From Stenotrophomonas_A sp002429615 (GTDB taxonomy: Bacteria; Pseudomonadota; Gammaproteobacteria; Xanthomonadales; Xanthomonadaceae): a stretch of DNA of 5,870 nucleotides. The stretch lies in contig DALZZL010000202.1 of assembly GCA_031987425.1 (NCBI GenBank), forward strand, positions 1-5,870, read 5' to 3'. Both the position numbers and the translations under genes were made by a program. This document shows, in pieces, positions 1-5,684 of this stretch. Every line of letters starts with the position of its first letter. The first letter of the stretch is position 1. Under the pieces are notes generated by a model that was not told the origin of the DNA, searched no databases, and saw only the letters and a list, made by a program, of their open reading frames with translations.

Positions 1-76
1 GACGGCCGGGCGCGCGGCGCGGCACGGCGGCGCCGCGCTTCTTGGCGGGAGATCGGGGGGTGCGGCCTGGACTCAT
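1..76 (-). CDS. Possible divergent gene, 5' end only
   Basis: On the minus strand an ATG at 76-74 opens a frame that runs 25 codons without a stop to the left edge. The peptide begins MSPGRTPRSPAKKRG and is rich in Arg, Lys, Pro and Ala. A TAA lies three codons upstream in the same frame, so this ATG would be the first possible start. There is no clear Shine-Dalgarno sequence before it. The adjoining AT-rich island would suit a divergent promoter. The product cannot be identified from 25 residues; a basic, disordered N-terminus occurs in many cytoplasmic and membrane proteins. In DNA this GC-rich a short open frame may be chance, and the stretch could instead be spacer or the 3' end of an upstream plus-strand gene. 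Confidence 0.3.
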   Translation of the reverse strand, partial: MSPGRTPRSPAKKRGAAVPRRAPGR

Positions 77-82
77 GGCCGG

Positions 83-105
83 TATTTAAATCGACGTTTA
101 ATTAA
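83..105. promoter_or_regulatory. AT-rich island with two A/T palindromes
   Basis: This is the only strongly AT-rich stretch in the window. It holds two perfect 8-bp palindromes made only of A and T: ATTTAAAT at 84-91 and TTAATTAA at 98-105, with centres 14 bp apart. TTTAAT at 97-102 matches the -10 consensus at five of six positions, but no -35 stands at the right distance. The position, just upstream of ybeZ and of a possible divergent gene, suggests promoter or regulator-binding DNA. That function is inference; the composition and palindromes are directly visible. Confidence 0.4.
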
Positions 106-122
106 GCTGGAGTGAATCCAGC
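106..122. repeat. Perfect inverted repeat, 6-bp arms, 5-nt loop
   Basis: GCTGGA (106-111) and TCCAGC (117-122) are perfect inverted arms around GTGAA. They lie next to the AT-rich island, upstream of ybeZ. This could be an operator half-site pair or a weak RNA hairpin. There is no T-run after it, so it is not a convincing terminator. Confidence 0.35.
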
Positions 123-149
123 CGGTGGCCGCTGCCGCCCGCGACGCGC

Positions 150-155
150 TACCCT
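150..155 (+). promoter_or_regulatory. Candidate -10 box for ybeZ
   Basis: TACCCT, in the context GCGCTACCCT, lies 54 bp before the ybeZ ATG. It fits the TAnnnT form also seen before the 199-aa gene (1689) and corC (2380). No -35 hexamer is recognisable. Start of transcription would be near 162, giving a leader of about 48 nt. In E. coli the ybeZYX operon is sigma-32 controlled; no clear heat-shock promoter is visible here. Confidence 0.28.
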
Positions 156-209
156 TTCCGTCCCTGATCCCCCTGCGAGCGCGCGCCTGCGCGCCGCCCG
201 ACGTTCCCC

Positions 210-1196
210 ATGAGCACACCCGCGCAACGCGATTTCACCCTTGAGCCGTCCGACAGCGAACGCCTCGCCAACCTCGCCGGCCCCTTCGACGAGAACCTCC
301 GCCAGATCGAACTGCGCCTGGGCGTGGAGATCGCCAACCGCGGCAACATCTTCCGCGTCACCGGCCCGGCCGAGGCGGTCGACTCCACCGAGAAGCTGCT
401 GCACAACCTCTATGAGGAAGCGGCCGACACGACCTTCGACAGCCACGCGATCCACCTGCGCCTGAACACCGCCAACGTCGACCACGTGGTCGAGCGCGCG
501 TATGCGCCGCAGGACGTGGCGATCAAGGTCAAGCGCGGCACCGTGCGCGGGCGTGGCGCGAACCAGTCCAAGTACCTGCACCAGATCGCCACCCACGACA
601 TCAACTTCGGCGTCGGGCCGGCCGGCACCGGCAAGACCTTCCTGGCCGTGGCCAGCGCGGTGGAGGCGTTGAACGAATCGCGCGTGCAGCGCCTGATCCT
701 GGTGCGTCCGGCGGTGGAGGCCGGCGAGAAGCTGGGCTTCCTGCCCGGCGACCTCAGCCAGAAGGTCGACCCGTACCTGCGCCCGCTGTACGACGCGCTG
801 TATGAAATGCTCGGCGTGGAGAAGGTGGTCAAGCTGCTGGAGAAGAACGTCATCGAGATCGCGCCGCTGGCCTACATGCGCGGCCGCACGCTCAACGATG
901 CCTACGTGATCCTCGACGAGGCGCAGAACACCACCATCGAACAGATGAAGATGTTTCTGACCCGCCTGGGCTTCGGCTCCACCGCGGTGGTCACCGGCGA
1001 CCTGACCCAGGTCGACCTGCCCAAGCACGTGAAGTCCGGCCTGCGCGATGCCATCGAGGTGCTGCGCGATGTCGACGGGGTGAGTTTCACCTTCTTCGAG
1101 GCGCGCGACGTGGTGCGCCACCCGCTGGTGGCCCGCATCGTCACCGCCTACGAGAAGCGCGAGGAAAGCGACCGCCAGAGCGGAGCGACGCCATGA
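210..1196 (+). CDS. ybeZ: PhoH-like protein YbeZ (NTPase, YbeY partner)
   Basis: This is a cytoplasmic P-loop ATPase of the PhoH family, 328 aa, close to the usual YbeZ length of about 350. Residues about 15-80 form the KH-like RNA-binding part found in YbeZ proteins, and the PhoH ATPase domain fills about 100-320. Visible motifs are Walker A GPAGTGKT (136-143), the family segment RPAVEAGEKLGFLPGD (166-181), Walker B VILDEAQN (233-240) and the sensor-like TGDLTQVD (262-269). All key residues are present. The ATG at 210 gives a full N-terminus, though no Shine-Dalgarno stands before it. The stop overlaps the ybeY start by four bases (ATGA), so translation is probably coupled. From known family biology, YbeZ binds YbeY and acts in ribosome maturation; the predicted helicase-like role remains unsettled. 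Identification is firm, the exact activity less so. Confidence 0.96.
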   Translation: MSTPAQRDFTLEPSDSERLANLAGPFDENLRQIELRLGVEIANRGNIFRVTGPAEAVDSTEKLLHNLYEEAADTTFDSHAIHLRLNTANVDHVVERAYAPQDVAIKVKRGTVRGRGANQSKYLHQIATHDINFGVGPAGTGKTFLAVASAVEALNESRVQRLILVRPAVEAGEKLGFLPGDLSQKVDPYLRPLYDALYEMLGVEKVVKLLEKNVIEIAPLAYMRGRTLNDAYVILDEAQNTTIEQMKMFLTRLGFGSTAVVTGDLTQVDLPKHVKSGLRDAIEVLRDVDGVSFTFFEARDVVRHPLVARIVTAYEKREESDRQSGATP

Positions 1197-1678
1197 CCCG
1201 CGGCCCGGTCCGTCTCGACGTGGCGGTGAGCTACGCCCTGCCCCGCGCCGGCCTGCCGGCGGCGGTGAGCTTCCGCAAGTGGGTGGCCGCGGCATTGAAG
1301 GGCCGCATCCGCGAGGCCGATCTGGCGATCCGCCTGGTCGACGCACGCGAGGGCCGTTCGCTCAACAAGCACTACCGCGGCAAGGACTACGCCACCAACG
1401 TACTGAGCTTCCCGGCCGAACTGCCCGAAGGCCTGCCCAAGGGCGTCAAGCTGCCGCTGCTGGGCGACCTCGTGATCTGCGCACCGGTCGTCGCCCGCGA
1501 GGCGAAGGAACAGGGCAAGGCGCTGGCCGCGCACTACGCCCACCTCACCGTCCACGGCACCCTGCACCTGCTGGGCTGGGACCACGAGGACGACAAGGAA
1601 GCCGAGGCGATGGAGCAGCTGGAACGCGAGATCCTGGCCGAGCTGGGCATCGAGGATCCGTACCTCGGGGAACGCTGA
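1193..1678 (+). CDS. ybeY: Endoribonuclease YbeY (rRNA maturation factor)
   Basis: YbeY is a small zinc-dependent endoribonuclease, here 161 aa and near its usual length (155 in E. coli). It takes part in 16S rRNA 3'-end maturation and in removal of defective 70S ribosomes. The metal signature H-x3-H-x5-H is seen in HGTLHLLGWDH (121-131) with ligands H121, H125 and H131; W129 stands where Tyr is usual. The segment YRGKDYATNVLSFP (61-74) holds the conserved Arg (R62) and the core strand. The start is fixed by the ATGA overlap with ybeZ and by GGAG at 1182-1185, seven bases before the ATG. Adjacency to ybeZ matches the known YbeZ-YbeY partnership. The catalytic residues look intact. Confidence 0.97.
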   Translation: MTRGPVRLDVAVSYALPRAGLPAAVSFRKWVAAALKGRIREADLAIRLVDAREGRSLNKHYRGKDYATNVLSFPAELPEGLPKGVKLPLLGDLVICAPVVAREAKEQGKALAAHYAHLTVHGTLHLLGWDHEDDKEAEAMEQLEREILAELGIEDPYLGER

Positions 1679-1688
1679 GCGCTTCGCT

Positions 1689-1694
1689 TATGAT
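1689..1694 (+). promoter_or_regulatory. Candidate -10 box before the 199-aa gene
   Basis: TATGAT differs from the TATAAT consensus at one position and lies 11 bases after the ybeY stop. No -35 is seen. If used, transcription would start near 1701, within a few bases of the hairpin at 1705-1720, so that hairpin would sit at the very 5' end of the message. The same bases contain an in-frame ATG (1690), so a longer coding start is an alternative reading. Confidence 0.3.
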
Positions 1695-1704
1695 GCGGGC
1701 ATCG

Positions 1705-1720
1705 CGGCACCGGCGTGCCG
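1705..1720 (+). repeat. Perfect hairpin in leader of the 199-aa gene
   Basis: CGGCAC (1705-1710) and GTGCCG (1715-1720) pair perfectly around the four-base loop CGGC. The hairpin lies between the -10-like box and the ATG at 1738. No T-run follows, so it is not a classical terminator. It may protect the message end or affect translation; that is inference. Confidence 0.45.
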
Positions 1721-1737
1721 ACGCCAGAGTCCTGTCC

Positions 1738-2337
1738 ATGCCCCAGCGTTTCCTGCCCCGCACCGTCGCCTGCCTGCTGCTTGCCGCCAGCGCGTTCGCC
1801 CATGCCGCCGACGCACCGGCCAAGCGTCCCGACCTCGCCGCGCTGATCGAATGCCGCGGCCGCGAGGCCGACTTCGCCGCGTTGCAGCCGGTGCTGGAAG
1901 ATCCGCTCAAGGCCATCGCGCTGGGTTGGCGGCCGCTGCCGCAGGGCAATCTGTTCATGACCGAGTACGCGCTCAACACGCCGATCAGCGTGTTCGGCCA
2001 CCCGAGCTCGCAGATCGCCTTCTCCGGCCCCAGCGTGATGGCGATCCTCGACCTGCCCGACCCGCGTCCGCTGGCCCACCAGCTCAAGCTGGAGGAAGGC
2101 GTCGATACCGCCGAGAAGGTGATGTACGGCCGCGAAGTGCTGAGCCAGGACACCACCGATCCGCGCACCGGCGAGCCGATGATCGAGTCCATCGTGCTCA
2201 GCGTCTCCAATGTGAAATCCCACCCGGGCAAGACCCTGGCCGGCTGCAGCTACAGCCTGGATTTCCCCGACGACCCGGCCCCGGAAGCGCCGGCCACGCC
2301 GGCCGCGCCGGTCAAGACGCCCGCCGCCGGCGGCTGA
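1738..2337 (+). CDS. Secreted/periplasmic protein of unknown function
   Basis: This 199-aa protein is not recognised as a member of any named family. It has a clear Sec-type signal peptide: basic MPQRFLPR, a hydrophobic core about 9-21, and a likely cut after AHA (residue 23). The mature part holds only two cysteines, C39 and C170, which could form one disulfide. The tail from about 178 is Pro/Ala-rich and probably disordered. No metal or catalytic motif stands out. The ATG at 1738 was chosen because it places the signal peptide at the N-terminus; in-frame ATGs at 1690 and 1693 would add 15-16 residues. Ribosome binding is weak (AGAG at 1726-1729). The frame stays open far upstream inside ybeY, but that part is a shadow. 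The gene sits between ybeY and corC with its own spacers, so it may be transcribed alone or read through. Coding status is well supported; function is unknown. Confidence 0.82.
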   Translation: MPQRFLPRTVACLLLAASAFAHAADAPAKRPDLAALIECRGREADFAALQPVLEDPLKAIALGWRPLPQGNLFMTEYALNTPISVFGHPSSQIAFSGPSVMAILDLPDPRPLAHQLKLEEGVDTAEKVMYGREVLSQDTTDPRTGEPMIESIVLSVSNVKSHPGKTLAGCSYSLDFPDDPAPEAPATPAAPVKTPAAGG

Positions 2338-2344
2338 AGCCGCC
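2329..2344 (+). repeat. Hairpin with the stop codon in its loop
   Basis: GGCGGC (2329-2334) and GCCGCC (2339-2344) pair perfectly around TGAA, and the TGA of that loop is the stop codon of the 199-aa gene. The inner 14 bases (2330-2343) are identical to the palindrome core of the REP element at 5689-5702. No T-run follows. It may stabilise the 3' end of the message or be a remnant of a REP; both are inference. Confidence 0.45.
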
Positions 2345-2351
2345 CGCGTGT

Positions 2352-2368
2352 GGCGCGGCGCCCGCGCC
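2352..2368 (+). repeat. GC-rich inverted repeat, 7-bp arms, 3-nt loop
   Basis: GGCGCGG (2352-2358) and CCGCGCC (2362-2368) pair around CGC. It follows the hairpin at 2329-2344 after seven bases, making a tandem of two strong stems in the spacer before corC. It lacks a T-tract and is followed by the -10-like box at 2380. It could reduce read-through or block exonucleases, but a chance palindrome in GC-rich DNA is also possible. Confidence 0.35.
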
Positions 2369-2379
2369 CGGCAGCCTGC

Positions 2380-2385
2380 TAGACT
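2380..2385 (+). promoter_or_regulatory. Candidate extended -10 box for corC
   Basis: TAGACT preceded by TGC gives the extended -10 form TGnTAnnnT. It lies 44 bases before the corC ATG, giving a leader of about 38 nt. There is no convincing -35. With the hairpins just upstream it suggests that corC, the DUF4105 gene and corA can be transcribed apart from ybeZ-ybeY. Confidence 0.35.
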
Positions 2386-2429
2386 CCCTGCACCGCCCCC
2401 TTTCTCCGGGCGCTGTTCCCCCCCAATCG

Positions 2430-3311
2430 ATGTCAGAAGACGACAGTAGTCAAAGCACGCCCGAACCCCACGAAAAACGCCGCAGCTGGCTCGAACGCCT
2501 GGGCGCGGCCTTCTCGGGCGAACCCCACACCCGCGATGAACTGGTCGCCGTGCTGCGCACGGCCGAACAGGACGGCCTGGTCGGGCCGGACACCCTGCGC
2601 ATGATGGAAGGCGCCATCTCGGTGGCCGAACTGACCGTCGGCGACGTGATGATCTCGCGCTCGCAGATGGTCTCGCTGCCCGGCGAGGCACGCTTCCTGG
2701 ACCTGATGAAGCAGGTGGTCGAATCCGGCCATTCGCGCTTTCCGGTGCATGGCGAGAACAAGGACGAGATCCTCGGCATCCTGCTGGCCAAGGACCTGCT
2801 GCGCGGCGTGGTCGCCGACAACGGCCCTGGCAGCATCCGCGAGCTGCTGCGCCCGGCGGTGCTGATCCCCGAATCGAAGAAGCTCAACGTCCTGCTGAAG
2901 GAATTCCGCCTGTCGCGCAACCACATGGCGATCGTGGTGGATGAGTACGGCGGCGTCGCCGGCCTGGTCACCATCGAGGACGTGCTGGAGCAGATCGTCG
3001 GCGAGATCGACGATGAGCACGACGAAGCCGAAGACGCCACCGCGCTGATCGCGATCCAGGCCGACGGCCAGTACGTGGTCGACGCGCTGACCCCGATCGG
3101 GGATTTCAACGAGCGTTTCGGCTCCGACTTCCCGGACGATGACTACGACACCATCGGCGGCCTGGTCACCGAGGCCTTCGGCCACCTGCCGGAAACCGGC
3201 GAGGAACTGACCCTGGACCGTTTCGTGTTCCGCGTCGCCCGCGCCGACGCCCGCCGCGTGCGCGCGTTCCACGTCAGCATGCTGCCGCAGCTCGAACAGG
3301 ACGACGCTTGA
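2430..3311 (+). CDS. corC: CorC/YbeX CBS-domain protein
   Basis: This 293-aa cytoplasmic protein matches E. coli YbeX (292 aa) in length and layout. It has a charged N-terminal part with WLERLGAAFSGEP (20-32), two CBS domains at about 71-130 and 137-195, and the CorC/HlyC domain at about 205-286. The second CBS ends in the signature DEYGGVAGLVTIEDVLEQIV (171-190) followed by GEIDDEHDE. It lacks the DUF21 membrane domain of longer CorC/CNNM transporters, as YbeX does. Salmonella corC affects Co2+ resistance and Mg2+ efflux, and E. coli YbeX has been linked to ribosome metabolism; both fit this locus, with ybeZ-ybeY upstream and corA downstream. The ATG at 2430 has no good Shine-Dalgarno but matches the family N-terminus. 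Its TGA overlaps the next gene's TTG start by four bases. Confidence 0.95.
   Translation: MSEDDSSQSTPEPHEKRRSWLERLGAAFSGEPHTRDELVAVLRTAEQDGLVGPDTLRMMEGAISVAELTVGDVMISRSQMVSLPGEARFLDLMKQVVESGHSRFPVHGENKDEILGILLAKDLLRGVVADNGPGSIRELLRPAVLIPESKKLNVLLKEFRLSRNHMAIVVDEYGGVAGLVTIEDVLEQIVGEIDDEHDEAEDATALIAIQADGQYVVDALTPIGDFNERFGSDFPDDDYDTIGGLVTEAFGHLPETGEELTLDRFVFRVARADARRVRAFHVSMLPQLEQDDA
3298..3301 (+). promoter_or_regulatory. Ribosome binding site for the TTG start
   Basis: AGGA lies six bases before TTG at 3308 and inside the last codons of corC. It decides the rare TTG start of the DUF4105 gene: this start yields a complete signal peptide and a TTGA stop/start overlap with corC. The next in-frame alternative, GTG at 3332, has no comparable site. 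Confidence 0.6.
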
Positions 3312-4585
3312 ACCGCCTGCCCGTCCGTTCCGTGGCCCGGCGTTGCCGGGCCTGGCTGGCCTGGGCCGCGCTGCTGGCGCTGCCCGGGCTGCACGCCCAG
3401 CCGGTGCCGCCGGAAGCCGCCGCCCCGGAAGTCGCATCGGCACCGACCGCCACGGCGGACACCCTGCCCGCCCCGCGCATCGGCGTGGCGACGATGCAGC
3501 CCGGCGAAGTGTTCTTCGAGCGCTTCGGCCACGACGCCATCGTCGTGGTCGACCCGGTGAGCGGCGCGGCGACCTCGTACAACTTCGGTTTCTTCGACCC
3601 TAGCGAGGAAGACTTCATCGGCCGCTTCGTCAAGGGCGAGATGATGTATTACCTCGTCGCCCTGCCGTTCGAGCAGGACATGGCGTCCTATGAAGAAGCC
3701 GGCCGCGGCGTCAGCATCCAGTGGCTGGATCTGACCCCGACGCAGGCACGCGACCTCGCCGCCGCCCTGGCCGAACGTGCCAAGCCGGAGAACGCGCGCT
3801 ACCACTACGACTATTTCACCGCCAACTGCGCCACGATGGTCCGCGACTATGTCGACCAGGCGCTGGGCGGCGACCTGCAGCGCCAGCTCGCCGGGCGCTC
3901 GCGTGGCAACACCTATCGCAGCGAAGCGGTGCGCCTGGCCTCGCCGGCCTGGTGGATGTGGCTGGGTTTCGACCTCGGCCTGGGGCCGTATGCGGACAAG
4001 CCGTTGTCGCGCTGGCAGGAAGCCTTCGTGCCGATGCGTCTGGCCGAGAGCCTGGCACAGGCGCGCAACAGCGAGGGCCGCCCGCTGGTACTGGCGACCC
4101 AGCCGCTGCTGCCGCAACGCGTGGCGCCGGAACCGCCCGAGCGTGCGCGCCACTGGTGGCCGTGGCTGCTGGCCGGCGTCATCGTCGCCGCGCTGATCTT
4201 CGCCGCGCGCCGCCATCGCCGCGCCGTCGCCGCCTTCGCCACGCCGTTCTGGCTGTTGTGCGTGATCGCGGGCGGCCTGCTGCTGTACCTGTGGGCCTTC
4301 ACCGCGCACGCCTCGGCGTGGGGCAACCGCAACCTGCTGCTGCTCAACCCGTTGTGCCTGTGGCTGCTGGCCAGTGCCTGGCCGCTGCTGCGCGGCCGGC
4401 GCCCGCTGCCCGGCTTCCGCTGGGTGGCATGGGCGGTGGTGGCGTGTGGCGTGCTGGCGCTGGTGATCGACTGGCTGTCGTTCCAGGCGCAGTACAACCT
4501 GCAATGGATCGTGCTGCTGCTACCGGTGCATGTCGCCCTGGCGGCCGTGCTCGGCCGGCGGGACTTGCCTCGCACGGGCCGCTGA
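3308..4585 (+). CDS. DUF4105 (Lnb N-terminal) membrane protein
   Basis: This 425-aa envelope protein of the DUF4105/Lnb N-terminal family has no settled function. Residues 1-30 are a signal peptide or anchor (basic start, then LAWAALLALPGLHA), followed by a Pro/Ala linker to about 55. The DUF4105 domain spans about 57-250, with ERFGHDAIVVVD (71-82), SYNFGFFDP (90-98), YHYDYFTANCATMVRDYVD (165-183) and NTYR (201-204). H75 and C174 in the N-C-A-T context resemble a circularly permuted NlpC/P60-like thiol site, His before Cys. The C-terminal part has five likely membrane helices (about 283-300, 311-332, 341-361, 370-391, 397-415). The catalytic-type domain would face the periplasm. The TTG start has AGGA six bases upstream and overlaps the corC stop, so it is probably translated in coupling with corC. 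It stands where lnt follows ybeX in E. coli. Peptidase, amidase or acyl-transfer activity is possible but unproven. Confidence 0.88.
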   Translation: MNRLPVRSVARRCRAWLAWAALLALPGLHAQPVPPEAAAPEVASAPTATADTLPAPRIGVATMQPGEVFFERFGHDAIVVVDPVSGAATSYNFGFFDPSEEDFIGRFVKGEMMYYLVALPFEQDMASYEEAGRGVSIQWLDLTPTQARDLAAALAERAKPENARYHYDYFTANCATMVRDYVDQALGGDLQRQLAGRSRGNTYRSEAVRLASPAWWMWLGFDLGLGPYADKPLSRWQEAFVPMRLAESLAQARNSEGRPLVLATQPLLPQRVAPEPPERARHWWPWLLAGVIVAALIFAARRHRRAVAAFATPFWLLCVIAGGLLLYLWAFTAHASAWGNRNLLLLNPLCLWLLASAWPLLRGRRPLPGFRWVAWAVVACGVLALVIDWLSFQAQYNLQWIVLLLPVHVALAAVLGRRDLPRTGR

Positions 4586-4599
4586 CGCAGGATCGTCCC

Positions 4600-5607
4600 A
4601 TGGTCATCGCTGCCGATCATCGCGACACCGGCAATCCGGAATGCGTCATCACCTGCGCCTGGTACGACGGCGCGGGCCAGCGCCATGACATCCATCTGGA
4701 CCGGATCAGCGACTGCCTCGCCCAGCCGGAAGGTTTCGTCTGGGTCGGCCTGTACGAACCGGGCCAGGCGGTACTGGACAAGATCCAGGAAGAATTCTGC
4801 CTGCACGACCTCGCCATCGAGGACGCCGCCAAGGCGCACCAGCGCCCGAAGGTGGAGAGCTACGGCCAATCACTGTTCGTGGTGGTCAACACCGCGCAGC
4901 TGGTCAACGACCGCATCCGCTATGGCGAAACCCATGCCTTCCTGGGCGCGCGTTTCCTGGTGACGGTGCGTCATGGCGCATCGTTGTCGTATGCCCCGGT
5001 GCGTGCGCGCATGGAGCGCGACCCGGAGATGATGAAGCTGGGTCCGGCGTTCGCGCTGTACGCGATCCTGGACTTCGTGGTCGACAACTACCTGCCGATC
5101 ATGGATGAGTTCCGCGACACGCTGGATGCCTTGGAGAAGGACATCTTCGCCGAGAACTACAGCCGCCAGACGGTGGTGAAGCTGTATGAGCTCAAGCGCG
5201 AATTGAACAAGATGCGGCTGGTGGTGGCGCCCCTGCAGGATGTGCTGGCGCACGTGCGGCGGAACCACAGCAATCTGGTGCCGGATGAAGTGGGCATCTA
5301 CCTGCGCGACGTGCTGGACCATGCCAAGCGCATCAATGACGCCATCGACACGCTGCGCGAGATGTTGGGTACGGCGTTGAGCGTGAACCTGTCGCTGGTG
5401 ACGCTGGCGCAAGGCGAGACGGTGAAGCGGCTGGGTGCGTGGGCGGCGTTGCTGGCGGCGCCGACCTTGATCACCAGCTGGTACGGGATGAACTTCGCGC
5501 ACATGCCGGAGCTGGAGGGGCGGTATGCATATCCGCTGCTGGCGGTGGGCGTGGCGGTGGTGTGCGTGGGGTTGTATCGGTTGTTCAAGCGGGCGAAGTG
5601 GCTGTAG
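4600..5607 (+). CDS. corA: CorA-family magnesium/cobalt channel
   Basis: This is a 335-aa inner-membrane divalent cation channel subunit of the CorA family, which forms pentamers that take up Mg2+ (and Co2+ or Ni2+). The first 270 or so residues form the cytoplasmic funnel, with the long helical stretch from about 150 to 276 leading into the pore. The signature YGMNF (295-299), with GMN at 296-298, ends the first membrane helix (about 277-295). The loop HMPELEGRY precedes the second helix (about 310-327), and the protein ends in basic KRAKWL. Length and motifs are complete. The ATG at 4600 has AGGA at 4589-4592, seven bases away, and begins 14 bases after the DUF4105 stop, so the two are probably one operon with corC. 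The last quarter uses GCG, CGG, ACG and TTG far more than the first part of the gene. Ion preference cannot be read from the sequence; some relatives carry Zn2+. Confidence 0.95.
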   Translation: MVIAADHRDTGNPECVITCAWYDGAGQRHDIHLDRISDCLAQPEGFVWVGLYEPGQAVLDKIQEEFCLHDLAIEDAAKAHQRPKVESYGQSLFVVVNTAQLVNDRIRYGETHAFLGARFLVTVRHGASLSYAPVRARMERDPEMMKLGPAFALYAILDFVVDNYLPIMDEFRDTLDALEKDIFAENYSRQTVVKLYELKRELNKMRLVVAPLQDVLAHVRRNHSNLVPDEVGIYLRDVLDHAKRINDAIDTLREMLGTALSVNLSLVTLAQGETVKRLGAWAALLAAPTLITSWYGMNFAHMPELEGRYAYPLLAVGVAVVCVGLYRLFKRAKWL

Positions 5608-5679
5608 AGGCCTGCGGGGAAGAAGCTGAGCGCTTGGCTGGGCCTCTCCCTCTTTCTTCATTCCCATCTCAGCTTTTTT
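5606..5679 (+). terminator. Overlapping terminator-like stems after corA
   Basis: Two inverted repeats interleave. AGAGGCC (5606-5612, overlapping the corA stop) pairs with GGCCTCT (5641-5647), followed by a pyrimidine stretch. AAGCTGAG (5623-5630) pairs with CTCAGCTT (5668-5675), ending in six T (5674-5679). A small local hairpin AAGC/GCTT (5623-5635) competes with the second. The loops (28 and 37 nt) are long for an intrinsic terminator, but the T-run after the second stem and the place just after corA support termination. The arms cross, so the two stems form either a pseudoknot or alternatives. Confidence 0.5.
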
Positions 5680-5684
5680 CTTCC

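Noticed and set aside
102..1346. Long minus-strand open frame (414 codons) opposite ybeZ
   Set aside because: It is antisense to a complete, motif-rich ybeZ. High GC makes stops rare on the opposite strand, and the peptide has no recognisable domain.
1674..1684. 11-base match GCTGAGCGCTT also found at 5625-5635
   Set aside because: Contains the palindrome AGCGCT and common GC-rich words; no longer match and no shared context.
1279..1737. Upstream extension of the 199-aa gene into ybeY
   Set aside because: The frame is open but overlaps ybeY in another frame; the signal peptide begins only at 1738, and the extension is low-complexity Arg/Gly.
3143..4504. Minus-strand open frame of 453 codons opposite the DUF4105 gene
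   Set aside because: It is longer than the true gene but low-complexity, rich in Arg, Gln and Gly, and it mirrors a coding strand with clear family motifs and a signal peptide.
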